Shown piece after piece: positions 1-14,519 of a stretch of DNA of 64,000 bases. Source of the DNA: Ilex aquifolium (Eukaryota > Streptophyta > Magnoliopsida > Aquifoliales > Aquifoliaceae); NCBI GenBank assembly GCA_951799425.1, contig OX637403.1, forward strand, positions 32,094,811-32,158,810, in the 5' to 3' direction. A program made the translations under genes and the position numbers. Position 1 is the first letter of the stretch, and every line of letters begins with the position of its first letter. The notes beneath the pieces were generated by a model, which was not told the origin of the DNA, did not search any database, and worked only from the letters and a program-made list of their open reading frames with translations.

Positions 1-1304
1 ATCCACTCAGAATCTGGAAAAGTTCAAAACATGAAAGTTGTAGATCTGGATGTCTTCTGTATTGTATCAAAATTTCAGCTCAATCCAACGGTTAGATCAA
101 AAGCTATGGCGATTTTACGAAAACTGGTCCAGAGCTGAAGGCTAAAAATCGGCCTTCCCAGCGCTGTTTCAGCGCTGTTCCAGCGCCCAGGCGCCCAGAA
201 ACTGCCAGACCAGCGCTGTTCCAGCGCCCCAGCGCCCACTTACTGCCATATAGCGCTGTCCCAGCGCTGCTGCGCGTGTGTTGGTTGTTTGACGCGAATT
301 CTGACTCGTTTTTGGCCCGAAATTGGACTCTAATGTCTCCTATGTGCCTAGGGTTTGATGGGGATATAAATATAATGACTTTGGGGGCTGAAATATAGAG
401 AAGAAGACCAAGGATTAAAGAAAATTAAAGGCAAGAATCGAAGAAACCGACACGAAGAAAATCGGACTTGAAGGCTAGAGAGAGATTGAAGCTTGCAACT
501 AAGTTTTCATTCTTTTCCCTTACTTTTTCTTCTTGATTTTCTAAGATGTTGTTTAATTTGAGAAGGATGTTTTTCAATTACATTATGAACTAAATCTTTA
601 TTAAGGTTGCAACGGAACCTAATGTCTAGTTAAATTAATCTACTCTCGTTTCTAGTTTTTGTTGATCTTATATGAGTTGTTTGTCATATTTTGTGTTTAA
701 TATATAATTGTTTGGCCATCAATTAATTTGATAACCTAGATGAAATTGGGAGATGAATTCTAGGTTTAGATCTGAATATGATGACATGCGTCTGGTTAAT
801 TCTTCTTCGGATTGAATTGCTGGGTTTGTGTATAGGATAGGAATATACCTATATGCCGTGTGTAACTTTTATGAGAGTTTGAACTTAATGAATCTATTCC
901 AACTTATTTTGCATAGGAATATAGCAATTTAATTGGGATAGATATGCTTATCTTACTATCGGAAGAGGTTTGATAAATAATTTTGAAGTCTCAGTTAACA
1001 ACTTATTTTGATCAATTAACTGGAAAGAGAGTGGAAAGATTTATACGAAGTATTAGGGGAAGTTGTAATCTTAACTTCTTCTATCTGTTAAATTCAATCT
1101 TTGATTATTAAATTTAGGTTTATTCTTAAATTAGTGAATTCATAGTTGATTGCAATTGTTTAAATAAAATTGAATTGATATAAAGTTAGTACTTGACATT
1201 TATTATTAATAATTCTCCGTGGGAACGATACTCTACTTATCACTTTATTACTTGTTGATCGTGTATACTTGTACGTTAATTGTCAATACCAAATTTGGAC
1301 AACA
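1..1304 (+). mobile_element. Partial LTR of a plant LTR retrotransposon (starts before the window)
   Basis: Non-coding sequence with an LTR-like layout: a GC-rich block at 157-275, a TATA-like gatataaatata near 362-373, then a long AT-rich leader ending in the tccgtgggaacgatactc motif (about 1216-1233) that is common near the 3' end of LTRs or leaders of large plant retroelements. It stops near 1304 (ending ...aaca), where sequence translating as a gypsy gag on the other strand begins, so the element probably inserted into that gag. The superfamily cannot be fixed because the 5' end, primer site and coding region lie outside the window. Confidence 0.5.
157..275. repeat. GC-rich block of CAGCGCTGTTCCAGCGCC-type repeats
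   Basis: The words cagcgctg and cagcgcc recur at least eight times in about 120 bp. Many contain the palindrome agcgct. The block lies about 100-200 bp upstream of the TATA-like sequence of the surrounding LTR, where U3 enhancer repeats are usually found. Confidence 0.6.
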
Positions 1305-2489
1305 ATCTCTGTCTCTTCTTGGAGACCTATCACGTCCTCTTTCTCTTCTGGGACTTCGGTCCCTCTTTTTCTCCTCCTTCCCTTTATCCTTTTGCGTGGA
1401 CGAGCTCCCCACCTTAGAGAGAAGAGCTTCCTCGCCATTAATGTACTTCTCTGCTTTAACGAGCACCTCTGTCATGCTTGCTTGCGGATTTTTCGAGATA
1501 GAAAATATCATATCTTTAGATTGCACTCCTAAACCGGCTATAAATGTAGTGATGGCAAACTTTTAATCCGAGACATTTACCTTTAGTGACTCCGAGTTGA
1601 ACCTTTGAACATAAGATCTCAGGTTCTCTTGGGGTCCCTGTTTCACACTCAACAGGTGGAAGCTCGGCTTTCTGTATACTCGAGCTCCTATAAAGTGAGA
1701 CACAAAAGCTATGGAGAGCTCTTTAAAGGAGGAGATTGAGGCTGGTGGGAGTATGTTAAACCAGGCCAGGGCAGAGCCCTTTAACGTGATGGCAAAGGCT
1801 CTGCAACGTACAGGATCTTGGTACCCATGCAGCTCCATCTGATTCTTGTAAGTGTTGAGATGATCTACGGGATCTTTCGTTCCGTCAAAGGCCTCTATCT
1901 GTGGCGTTCTGAACTTCGGTGGGAGAGGAAAGTGCAGCACTCCAGTGGTGAATGGGGACTCAGTCTGTTGTACCAGGGCATCCATAGTAACCGGAGCCTT
2001 GCTCTTCACAGCCTCCTTCATGTGACTGAACTCTTGCTGGATATCCTTGAAGCGCTGCTCCCAATGCTGTTCTCTCATTTCCTGCTGGTAAGGGAAAAAA
2101 TCATCCCTCTCGCCTTCATCGTTCTGACTTTGCACCTCTTCGTTGTGGCCACTCCTAGGGGGTAAGTAGGGAACATGCCCCCTGGTCTGGCTGTTTTCTC
2201 CTCCTTCATTGACCTCTCTGAGGGGGTCCAAGTGTCGTTGCTCCCTGTGAGGGGGATTATCCTAGCCTTTTTGGGCCGACCGTGCCTCCTGTGGGCGTTG
2301 TATGAGCATCGAGAGCTCTGCGTTTTCCTTTAGCAAACGTTGGTTGATGAGGCGAAGGGCCTCCATCTCGTTGTTAGTGGGGGAATTCCTCATGGGGGGA
2401 TTAGTCTATTGGACGTTCTCGGGTTGTCTGCCGTTGGTGGCTTCCTGCTGATCCTGCATCCGTGGTGGGTTTGTTTGGCTTCTGCTCAT
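1305..2489 (-). pseudogene. Ty3/gypsy gag remnant with three in-frame stops
   Basis: Reading the - strand from ATG at 2487-2489 gives one continuous gag frame. It has a retrotransposon gag domain (F-D-G-T-K-D-P-V-D-H-L, then A-W-F-N and the Y-V-Q-R-F-N motif) followed by an Arg/Ser/Asp-rich basic tail. Three in-frame stops break it: TAG at 2406-2408, TAG at 2262-2264 and TAA at 1563-1565. The frame is otherwise kept across them, so it decayed by point mutation. Downstream of the basic tail it is replaced near 1304 by the + strand LTR, and no protease or pol follows. The primer-site region and LTR of the same element lie immediately upstream (2550-3230). No function is expected. Confidence 0.85.
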
Positions 2490-2569
2490 GTTTCGAGTTA
2501 ATACCATTAGTCACTGAGGGATCAGTTTATTTGTAACAGGAACAGTCGTTCCCACAGACGGCGCCAAAC

Positions 2570-3230
2570 TGATGGTGTTGTTCTATCGAGGACGAGCATA
2601 GTGTATAGACGTGTGTGAGATCGAGTGTGGGCGTCTGGGCTACAAGGCCCGTGCAAGTTGCTGGTAAATGCTTAGGGAATTAAGGAAAAGGAGATGTACA
2701 CAATGAAATTATAGTGGTTCACCGGCCTGGGAGCTCTGCTAGTCCACTCTTCAATGGAGACTCTTGCTCCTGTATTCTCATTAATTATGTTGGGTATATT
2801 ATAGTGCAGCCAGGAGGAAATTAGGGTTTATCCTGGTGCTATCGTCTCTAGGGTTCCTCCCTCCTCTAATTGGAGGCTTACCCTGCTTTTATAGCCTCTT
2901 GCTTACCTCTAACCCGGATTTACTTTCTATAATCATGGGATCCTTCCCCTATAATTGGATTTTATCCCGAGATCTTTGCATACCATCCGTTGAATCCTCC
3001 TTAATTTCTGGAGAGGATCTCGGTTGGTTAAGGGTTCTATGCCTTGAATTCAGCTTGGCTATTGTTCCGGAAGTGTTCGCTATCATCTTGCTGTCCCCTC
3101 ATCGTTTCCCATATTATCTCGCTTGGGGGAGCTTTAATTTTGACTCGACGAGCTCTGCGTGTCTTACCTGACCTCCCGAGCTGAGCTCATTTCATGGACT
3201 CGTGCTTAGGGTTTATTTTATGTATCATCA
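2570..3230 (-). mobile_element. 5' LTR of the - strand gypsy element (661 bp)
   Basis: The ends are TGATG at 2570 and CATCA at 3230, the inverted TG...CA structure of LTRs. Directly inside the 2570 end, on the - strand, comes ttggcgccgtctgtgggaac, the conserved start of many plant gypsy internal regions, containing a TGGCGCC primer-site core. The gag remnant follows 80 bp further in. The sequence is richer in GC than its flanks. The bases after the outer end are gtaca, a possible target duplication; the other copy would lie outside the window. Confidence 0.8.
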
Positions 3231-3634
3231 GTACATATTATGTTCGTGTCAGTAAAAAATTATTTAATTTTATAACAATTTGTATAATACTATTATTTTT
3301 ATCTTAAATACTCGTTAATTGTGTTTAATCTCAATTTGACTCATTTATTGTACGTGTCAATTTATCAAGTTATTTTCGAATTTTGTATCAAGTCGAGTTT
3401 ATGTAAGGTTTAAATTGATGGATAAAATTGACACCCCAAAGAGAATCCTATTAATGTTTAATGGAATTTATTATTTCTGAATGAATAATTTGGTAATAAG
3501 TGTGGGTTTAAAGGATAAATTAGAATCTTTTTATTAAAAAAAAAGGAGTGGGGCCCAATAGGTGGATAAGACCAATAGCAATAAAGGAGGAGCACTGCCT
3601 GAAAGCAACAGAAACAGAAAGAGTTCACGGTGCA

Positions 3635-3642
3635 TATATAAA
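3635..3642 (+). promoter_or_regulatory. TATA box of the UBC gene
   Basis: tatataaa lies about 250 bp upstream of the UBC start codon and about 70 bp upstream of a good 5'-UTR splice donor (GGTAAGT at 3714). Spacing fits transcription starting near 3670. Confidence 0.6.
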
Positions 3643-3723
3643 GTCATTTCCCGTCTCCCTCAAATTTTCTCCCTTCTCTCGGAAACACTAATAACCAGAG
3701 GAGGATCTTCAGAGGTAAGTGGC

Positions 3724-3761
<38 letters not shown>
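3724..3761 (+). repeat. (CT)n(CA)n microsatellite in the UBC 5'-UTR intron
   Basis: About ten CT units are followed directly by about eight CA units, starting a few bases after the predicted 5'-UTR donor. Another CT run is at about 4990-5014 in coding intron 1. Confidence 0.9.
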
Positions 3762-3890
3762 TCCTTCGTTTCATCTACTTCCTCACTCTGTCTCTGCCTT
3801 TTCCTCTCTCTCAGTCTCTATATATGTATATGATTTAATTGAGCTGAGTTGATCTAGGGTTTTTTTTTGGGATTTAGGATTTTGTTGGTG

Positions 3891-7192
<3,302 letters not shown>

Positions 7193-7664
7193 TTTGCTGC
7201 CATTTGTGAGAGGAAGGTCCCCTGACTTTGGTCTTTTATTTGTAACGTATGAATGAATGGAGTAAGTGTGATGTGTCTCTTATGAAACGGGCCAAAAGGA
7301 AAGGTTTGAATCGTGCCCTCCTTAAACCATACTGTCGCTTTTGATTTCTATGGGGAATTTGGTTTTGAAACTATAGGTGTGCTATTGGATACACCACCAC
7401 CCTGTTAACCCTCGGTTCCAGTGTTTGGTGGTCATGAACTGCAGGTGAACATTGTGGACTAATATGGTAACTTTATTTACATGGTACCTCAAGCACTATA
7501 AATTCTATAGTGCAAACAAGATAGAAAGGAGCTTATTTCTAAATACTCGAGTTTTTGAGTTTTGAGTCTCACGTTGAGGCCGGTGCAGGGCTCTTACCAG
7601 GTAGGTTATATATATTATAGAGAGATGACTTATGAAACCTTGGAATCCATCTCTTTCTTTTTTG

Positions 7665-7674
7665 TTTTTTTTTT

Positions 7675-7705
<31 letters not shown>

Positions 7706-7711
7706 GGGGGG
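7665..7711 (+). repeat. T20-G27 homopolymer junction
   Basis: Twenty T are followed directly by 27 G with no interruption, about 470 bp after the UBC stop codon. A G run of this length can form G-quadruplexes and is hard to sequence, so the exact count should not be trusted. Confidence 0.85.
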
Positions 7712-7720
7712 TTCCTACCA

Positions 7721-8096
7721 GGTCATTATTATGAACCCAACCGTTGATCTAAAAGTTCAGGACTTGTGAGGAATTAGAGTTCATAATTATTTGAATGTAA
7801 CATTTAACCACGCTCAGAGCCAACGTTTATGACGGTTCATTCTATTGACACTGGCCAAATGGTAGGTTTTTTTTTTTTGGTGGCTTTACTCACTTATTAG
7901 TATTCAAAGCGATAACATTATGTTCATATATAATTCTAAGATATTTTAATTCAACTTATAGGTCGTCTTTTCTGTGACTTGAACTCAAGACGTGATGTCT
8001 GTTATGATATCAATTATTATGAACCCAATCGTTAATTCAAAAATTCTAAGATTTGTAGGGGATTAGAACTCATAATTATTTGAACGTATTATTTAT
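7721..8096 (+). repeat. Pair of diverged ~86-bp direct repeats
   Basis: Segments 7721-7806 and 8011-8096 share the order tcattattatgaacccaa, ttgtaggggattagaact-like and cataattatttgaa with scattered substitutions. They are 290 bp apart. The origin is unknown; they may be ends of a decayed element, but no TG...CA termini or target duplication were found. Confidence 0.6.
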
Positions 8097-8882
8097 TCTT
8101 TGATCTGTTGGAAAGTGGTGTTTGCTTTATTTTTTCCAGGTTATTCTTCTGCATCAATCAAGAAAATAAATTGAGAAAGTATTATGAAATTTATAGGAAA
8201 TTGATTGGAAGAAAGAGGAAAATGCCAATGAAGCATTTAGGCAAGAAGAGTGAGAATGAGAGTGTCGCCAAAGCCCATCCTTCAACAAAATTGATTGCAC
8301 CCGCCCGCTAGTCCCCAATCCATTTTCATCAACTATATTTATTTGGGAAACAAATGCTAAAAAAACAATTATATCAAAAGATATCTGCATAATGTGATAT
8401 TACAAGTAAATGTGAATAAATTAATCATTTGTTTATCATGAAATGAAAAGATAGTAGTACTTCATGACATAATTAATAATTCATGACTCCAAGTGGATAA
8501 GCTTTTGTAGGTTCGGCCTTTATGGGCATCAGCTTTCGGCCCATTTTCAGCCCAAAATAGAACCGCCTGGTCCTGCTCGGAAATACGGGCCTATTCATGT
8601 AGTGTGGGTCTTGCGATTGATTGGGTTAGGTGGGTCGAACGCAAGCCAAAGCAAGATGGAAAGTTTCACTACCTGGTGTCAGCGTACAAAAATTTTGGGC
8701 AACAATTAGACTATGTTTTGTACGGTACTACCTTTTATAGATAAAAACATATATTTTTAAAAAATTTTACTCTTTTCATAAAAGAAAACATAATCAAAAT
8801 TTAAAATCATATTTGATATTTATTCTTTAAAAATGATTTAATCTATGTGATTATAGTTTGAGGGATCAGAGTAAGTGAAAAT

Positions 8883-9107
8883 AATCTTAATGGTAGTTCA
8901 AGTAGTAACAGAGATGAACTGTAAACTCAGATGTCATGAGTTCGAATCTTGGCAACCTCTTGGGGTGAGGCCGTGAGAGATTTATTCCTCATGAATACCT
9001 TAATCCTGGCGTGGAAGACTTGCATTTGACTGGATTGGAGAGACGATTAGTCGAGGTGCACATAAGTTAACCTGAACATCCTTGACCGTTAAACCAAAAA
9101 AAAAAAG
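8883..9107 (+). mobile_element. tRNA-derived SINE with target-site duplication
   Basis: The head has an A-box-like tggtagttcaagtagt and a B-box-like gagttcgaatc (tRNA consensus GGTTCGAATCC) at the right spacing. The body is about 160 bp and the tail is an A11 run. The flanks are gagtaagtgaaaat (8869-8882) and gagtaagtaaaaat (9108-9121), a 14-bp target duplication with one mismatch, which fixes the ends. It has no coding capacity and would need a LINE for mobility. Confidence 0.85.
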
Positions 9108-9531
9108 GAGTAAGTAAAAATGAGTTTTTTTCATAAGTGCTGAGTGGGAAGAGGGAGAGGGACAAAAAATACACTTTATTAACTCTAATTTTTGAATTTG
9201 TAAGTTTATCCTCTAAACTCTTTTACTTGTAAGAGGGGTTAGAGAGTAACAATGTAAATCAATTTTTTTAAGACCAAGACAAAGAGGGAGGAGGTACATT
9301 GGATTTATGAATTTTTTGATCGTTAGAGGGAACATAATGGTGATCTCGATCTAGTCGACTCTGTTGATTCAGTAGATCTAGTGGGTTGAATGGGTAGAGC
9401 TAGTAGCACAAAAAGCAATGATAATGAGAAGGGGGTGAGTACGAGAGGCAACGAGGGCAAAGACACCTGAAGAAGCAACAATGCTATCAATAACAACATA
9501 TAACAGTAACGCCCAGTATTCCATAGTCCTA

Positions 9532-9738
9532 GGGATGACCTTCCAGGAAGTCGACCATCCCTTCATTCTTGACTTTAGGAAGGAATGGAATAAGGGATGA
9601 CCTTCCAAGAAGGAGTTGATTTTTACCATCCCGCCATTCCTGGCCTTAGTTAAAAATGGAGTAAGGAATGACCTTATTATTGTCAATCATCTCGCCATTC
9701 CTGACTTTAGGAAGAAATGGTGTAAGGAATGACCTTTT
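9532..9738. repeat. Tandem repeat, three units of 61-71 bp
   Basis: Units beginning gg(g/a)atgacctt start at 9532, 9594, 9665 and 9726 (last one partial). Each contains a ccattcctgactttagg-like stretch followed by aaaatgg-type sequence that can pair back on itself. Variation between copies suggests an old array. No gene is associated. Confidence 0.75.
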
Positions 9739-11661
9739 GATAACACGGTGAATTTTCTTTGTCTCTCATATTCTGAGGGTATGGAGCCACCGTCGTGTCG
9801 GTATAGTCGTGTTTGGTGCCGTTGTCGAATAGGGGTCCACCACTTCCCGTCCAACTTCTAGACACATTCCTATTCCTTAAGAGAACAACATGTAGGTAAC
9901 TTAACATCCCTACCCAGCTTTTGCCTTCATGATGTTCTCTGCTGGAGAATAGAAATAATCATTGTCTTCTTGTCTTATCAGTTTGTTTATCAGAAGTGAT
10001 CGAAGTATACGATTAAAATTCTAATATTGACTTTGAGCCTTTCCCTGTCGACATCTTGACACGGAAAAAGCTTTCGAGTCGCTGTAAGGTTTCTCTCTCT
10101 CTCTAATACACCGTAGTACATGATTCGGATTTATTGTATGGGCAAATGGTTTTAGTCTACTTAGAATTAGCTAGATATCTCTTTAAAAAAATATATATAA
10201 ATAGATATCACTTTAAAAATGCTGAATTCCTAAAATACTATTTGAAAATGTAGAAAAAAAAGGAAGATTTTGACAATTATTATGGAAAAGAATTCAGAAA
10301 CACTCGAAATAGTTGTGTTCTTCTCGGTTGAAACGCAGCAACTGCAAACTTAATTGTTACAAGTTGTACAACTTTGAAGCAGCCAAAAACATTTATAACA
10401 TTTTGCTGTTCTCTGCACAAAATCTCGATCCCATGAAAACAAGTGTAGGGCTATAGGAAGTCTAATTAGAAAGTACTACTAGTATTAGGTCTGCTCTTTT
10501 ATTTTTGAAGTTAATTAGTCCACACATGGCTAAATACACCTCCTCACTCTCTGTCCTTACTCCTCTGATAATTACTTTATTAACAATGTATAGGCTTTTA
10601 CTCTTTCGTGCTAGTGAAAAGGTTCCTAATGCCACCCTACTTGTCCTTTAAATTTCAAATGGCTCAGTTTCCTTCCAGTTGAAAGTCAAAATCTCCTATG
10701 GGTAGTCATTCAAATTCAAGGACCTCTAGCTAGTTATTTCACCAAGATCATCAGAAATAATTGGGTAGTCATTGGTGTCCTCCTTCCTTGTACAACAGTT
10801 AATTAACTACAGTTTGTAACAGTGATTCATTGATAGAAGCTCATGTTTCTTCTTCTGGGTAGTGCATGCTAACAGAGGAAGCTCAAAGGCTGTAACATCT
10901 GACAATGTACTCAGTAGTTGTCATCTTAGTCCTTCTATGGACAACATTCATGTTTTAACCTGATAATTCGAATCGTAAAACATTAGTTGTTAATATTTTG
11001 AGACCCTAAATTTACGCGTGATTGTGTATGCATTTCAAGTTTATTACGTGACAATCACTAACCCACAAACACATGTGATTAGAATGGTTCCCGAGTTAAA
11101 ACAAAGAAAAGGGTTCCATCTTCTCATTGACTGAAAGCAGCTTGGAACTTGTTCAATTCATTCAAGAGGGAGGAGGCATCAGAAGTTGAATATGAAAACA
11201 CCAATGCCAGACAGACTGGTTTGTAGAAAAGGCTTGTTAATTGATACCCGGATAATATGGAGTAGTCAAGATTCAAGAACCATCTCTTACATCTCTATTA
11301 GCTTTTAAATTAGTATGGTTTTGTTCCCCAGAACAAAAGAAAAAGGAAAAAGGAAATGAAGCTTAGGTGCATCTTCTTTTGATTATAGCTTTTTTGTGGC
11401 ACTCTGTGCCATATGTCTTTTAATGTCGACCAACATGGTATTTGGACTTCTCCCTGAAGATTGGTTTCATTATTCATGCAATCTTAAGTATCTTTCTGAA
11501 CTGATTTTATGTTATATAATAACACCACGTATAATCCTTATCTTTCAAAATTGATAGTAATTTACCCGTAGCAAACAAGTCGTGCACACTAGTGGTGGAA
11601 TCTGCCCTCAGAACATTACCCCTAGCCCTAATTCTGAGTCAGTTTATGCGAGTGGTGGGAA
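9739..11661. other. Intergenic, no gene seen
   Basis: AT-rich sequence with short pyrimidine runs (for example CT repeats near 10090). No open frame longer than about 70 codons has recognisable content, and no element termini stand out. Confidence 0.6.
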
Positions 11662-11669
11662 GCTGTAAT

Positions 11670-11997
11670 TTAGGGTGTGAAAATATGACACAATTCATTA
11701 ACACGACACGAACTCGATACGAAATTAGAGGGTTTGGGTCTTTCTTAAGCCATCCGTTTCATAAACGAATGGACCCGACACAACGCGATTAATAAACGAA
11801 TCTGGATATGGGTGAAGTTAATCAAAAGAAATATACGACATGACTCGTGTATATACTGGTTGTATACGATTCATACATGATATGAATCCAATATGACAGA
11901 AATTAATAAACGAATCGGATATGAATAGAATACTTTCTCACACGAACCGCTAAGACCTAATACGAACCCGCTTCACTCGACACGATTGACAGACCTA
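11670..11997 (+). mobile_element. hAT-type MITE of the acgacacgaa family, copy 1
   Basis: A 328-bp element flanked by gctgtaat (11662-11669) and gttgtaat (11998-12005), an 8-bp target duplication with one mismatch. The ends are ttagggtgtgaaaat and cgattgacagaccta, an imperfect inverted repeat of the TAGG(G/T)nTGTCAAT type seen in hAT miniature elements. The interior is rich in acgacacgaa and ataaacgaatcgg words. It has no transposase. Related copies lie at 14188, 50539 and 52454. Confidence 0.75.
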
Positions 11998-12005
11998 GTT
12001 GTAAT

Positions 12006-12757
12006 CTCTCATGACCTAACCTGGAATTGTTAATTTTGAAATGAGAATGTCTGAATTTACAGCTCATCTCTATTTCCACTATACTACTACTCCTTATTAG
12101 GTTTGTCACTACTTAAAAGACAAGCTTGATATTCATATGCATCAAGCAATTGATTCCGGTGAAAATGATAGTAAATATGAAAGAAACTCTGATTTGGCTG
12201 TTAATTATAAAACATCAATAATTCTAAACGAAAACAATATCGTGGTGAAAAATGATAATAACTTTGAAAGAAAAAAGTGATTATGTTATCAACAATACTA
12301 AATTCGAAAGAGAACACGATTTTCGTTGTCAATAACATAAAATCTATAAAAAAAAAAAATTGATTCCGGTATCAAAATTATCAAAACTTAAATAAAACAT
12401 GATTCTGATATCAAAGGCATCGGAATTCAATAATAAACTACTTTTCATTCTAACCAAACTAATTTTGAGAGAAAATATGATTCTAACATCAACAACACCG
12501 ATTCTAAAAGAAAACATTATTGCACTAAAATATCAAAGTATGATGTGGTCATGATTATTAGATCATTTGCATCAAAATGATTCCGTAATCATATACTAAG
12601 CAAATTCTAATCTTTCACCAATCATATCCTTATATTAATTTTTAATGCCATTTGGGTTCATGTGTTATGTTCTTAAGATTATACTAAAATATAAAGAAAA
12701 CATGAACTATATATAGAGGAGAATGAAGTGTATATTAAGCTAACATAGTGAAAGACA

Positions 12758-12793
<36 letters not shown>

Positions 12794-14179
12794 TCTTCGA
12801 CTAATCGTTCATCAATTCCTTAAAAAAAAAAAAAAATTTGGTTCATGCTATGAAGTAGTTATTGTCAACTCTATGATTTGTTTATAATATTTCTTTTATG
12901 AAGTGGTTATTATAAGGTGTGCTCGAGAAATCTAATAATAGTGGCAGGCAATGGCATACATTCCATGCGTGTTTTAGTCCCTTCATCTTTCCCTATATGC
13001 TCTCCAAATTTTAAGATTGATTTCAAATTTTGTGAATTTTAATTTAACTCCCATTGAATTATAGTTGAATTTTTAAATTGTAACTCAACCATAAAATGAA
13101 TTAGATAATTAACTCTTATTTACCTATATACTTGCTCATAAATTTCGTATCATACATTTAAGATTGAATTTCATTATTGAGAAGACTATCGAAGTCGGAA
13201 TTATATTAAAATTTATAATTTTTTTAATGCCAAGATATATTTTTTTGAAACATAAGTTACACCTGTAAAAAAAAAGATCGATCCTAAAAATATTATGATC
13301 GATCATGAAAATTATTATAATTTTTAAAGATCAAATTACATATTTTAAAGTTAAAGTTACTAATGATTATGAATATTTATAATCGATCATAAATTATCTC
13401 AATCAGTATACTTCTATTTTTAAAAATTTGATATTAGTAAATTATAAAATTTTCTTACCCCAATAATAATCAATCATAATATTTATAATTGATCATAAAT
13501 TACGTCAATACTAAATTTTCTTACAAGTAGAATTACCCTTCATTATTTTGATACATTAAATGGATATGTCGATAGGTCACTTCATATATTTGTCAGAGAA
13601 TATTGTCTCTCAGTACTACACAACTATTTGTAGGAGATCCCATCGCATTTACATCAGAGTCGAAGTTAAAGTTCCACTACGTGTTCTAGACACTAAAAAA
13701 TAAATTTAACTTTAACAAATTATCGTAATTATTTGGACTCGGACCCAAACATTAAGGAAAGAAATTCAAATTCTTCCTCATCGGGCCAAAAGGCTTCATT
13801 ATTTTGATTAGAAAAAGATAGTGAAGTTAAAAAGCAGGCCAGAGTGGAGCCATGTCATTGTCACGTGATCGGATACACGTGTCCGTCACGGGGCCGTAGA
13901 AGCACGAACGGCGCCGGTAACGGAGTATTGAAAAAGGCTTGATATTGTCAGCGTGGGCCCCATAGTCCAAGCCGGTCAATTTATTTGGCTTCGACTTTCG
14001 AGACAAAAGCCCGCACGGTCCGCTTGTTGTTTCCGTCGACCTCACCTACACCTTTTTCGTCAGTACAAAAAATATTAAATACTTAATTATTTATTATTAT
14101 TATTATTAATCATTTCTTTAGTCTCAACTCAATATTAATATTAGTGTTGCCACTAAATTTGGAAAAAGGCCATTACGAC
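12006..14179. other. Intergenic, AT-rich, no gene seen
   Basis: Contains short phrases such as aaaacatgattctgatatcaa that recur loosely from 12140 to 12560, and a (TA)14 run at 12762-12790. The stretch 13830-14045 is more GC-rich with a cacgtg-like site (13861-13880), but no coding pattern is evident. Confidence 0.55.
12762..12790. repeat. (TA)14 microsatellite
   Basis: Uninterrupted TA dinucleotides over 29 bp. Confidence 0.95.
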
Positions 14180-14187
14180 CTCGTGGT

Positions 14188-14511
14188 TTGGGGTATAAAA
14201 ATATAAAATGATATGAATACGAAATAAAATTTGAGGGTTTGAATTTTTCTTAACTCATCCGTTTTATAAACGAGTAGATCATATACGATACGACTAATAA
14301 ATGAATCAAATATAATTACGTGAAGTCAATTAAAAGAAATATACAACTCGACTCGTTTATATACTAATTATATATACGACACAAATTTGATATGACATGA
14401 CTCGCTAATTATGAATTAAAAAACGAATCAGGTATGAATGAAGTGTTTTTTTACACTAACGTGCTAAAATTCAACACAAACCTATTTAATCCGACACGAT
14501 TGAGAAGTCTA
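14188..14511 (+). mobile_element. hAT-type MITE of the acgacacgaa family, copy 2
   Basis: A 324-bp element flanked by ctcgtggt (14180-14187) and ctcatggt (14512-14519), an 8-bp target duplication with one mismatch. It aligns along its length with the copy at 11670-11997 (same order of ttcttaa..catccgttt, cgactcgt.tatatact and aaaaacgaatc words) but is more eroded and AT-shifted. Confidence 0.7.
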
Positions 14512-14519
14512 CTCATGGT

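Noticed and set aside
13827..14045. 72-codon - strand ORF in a GC-rich patch
   Set aside because: No recognisable protein, leader or splice signals.
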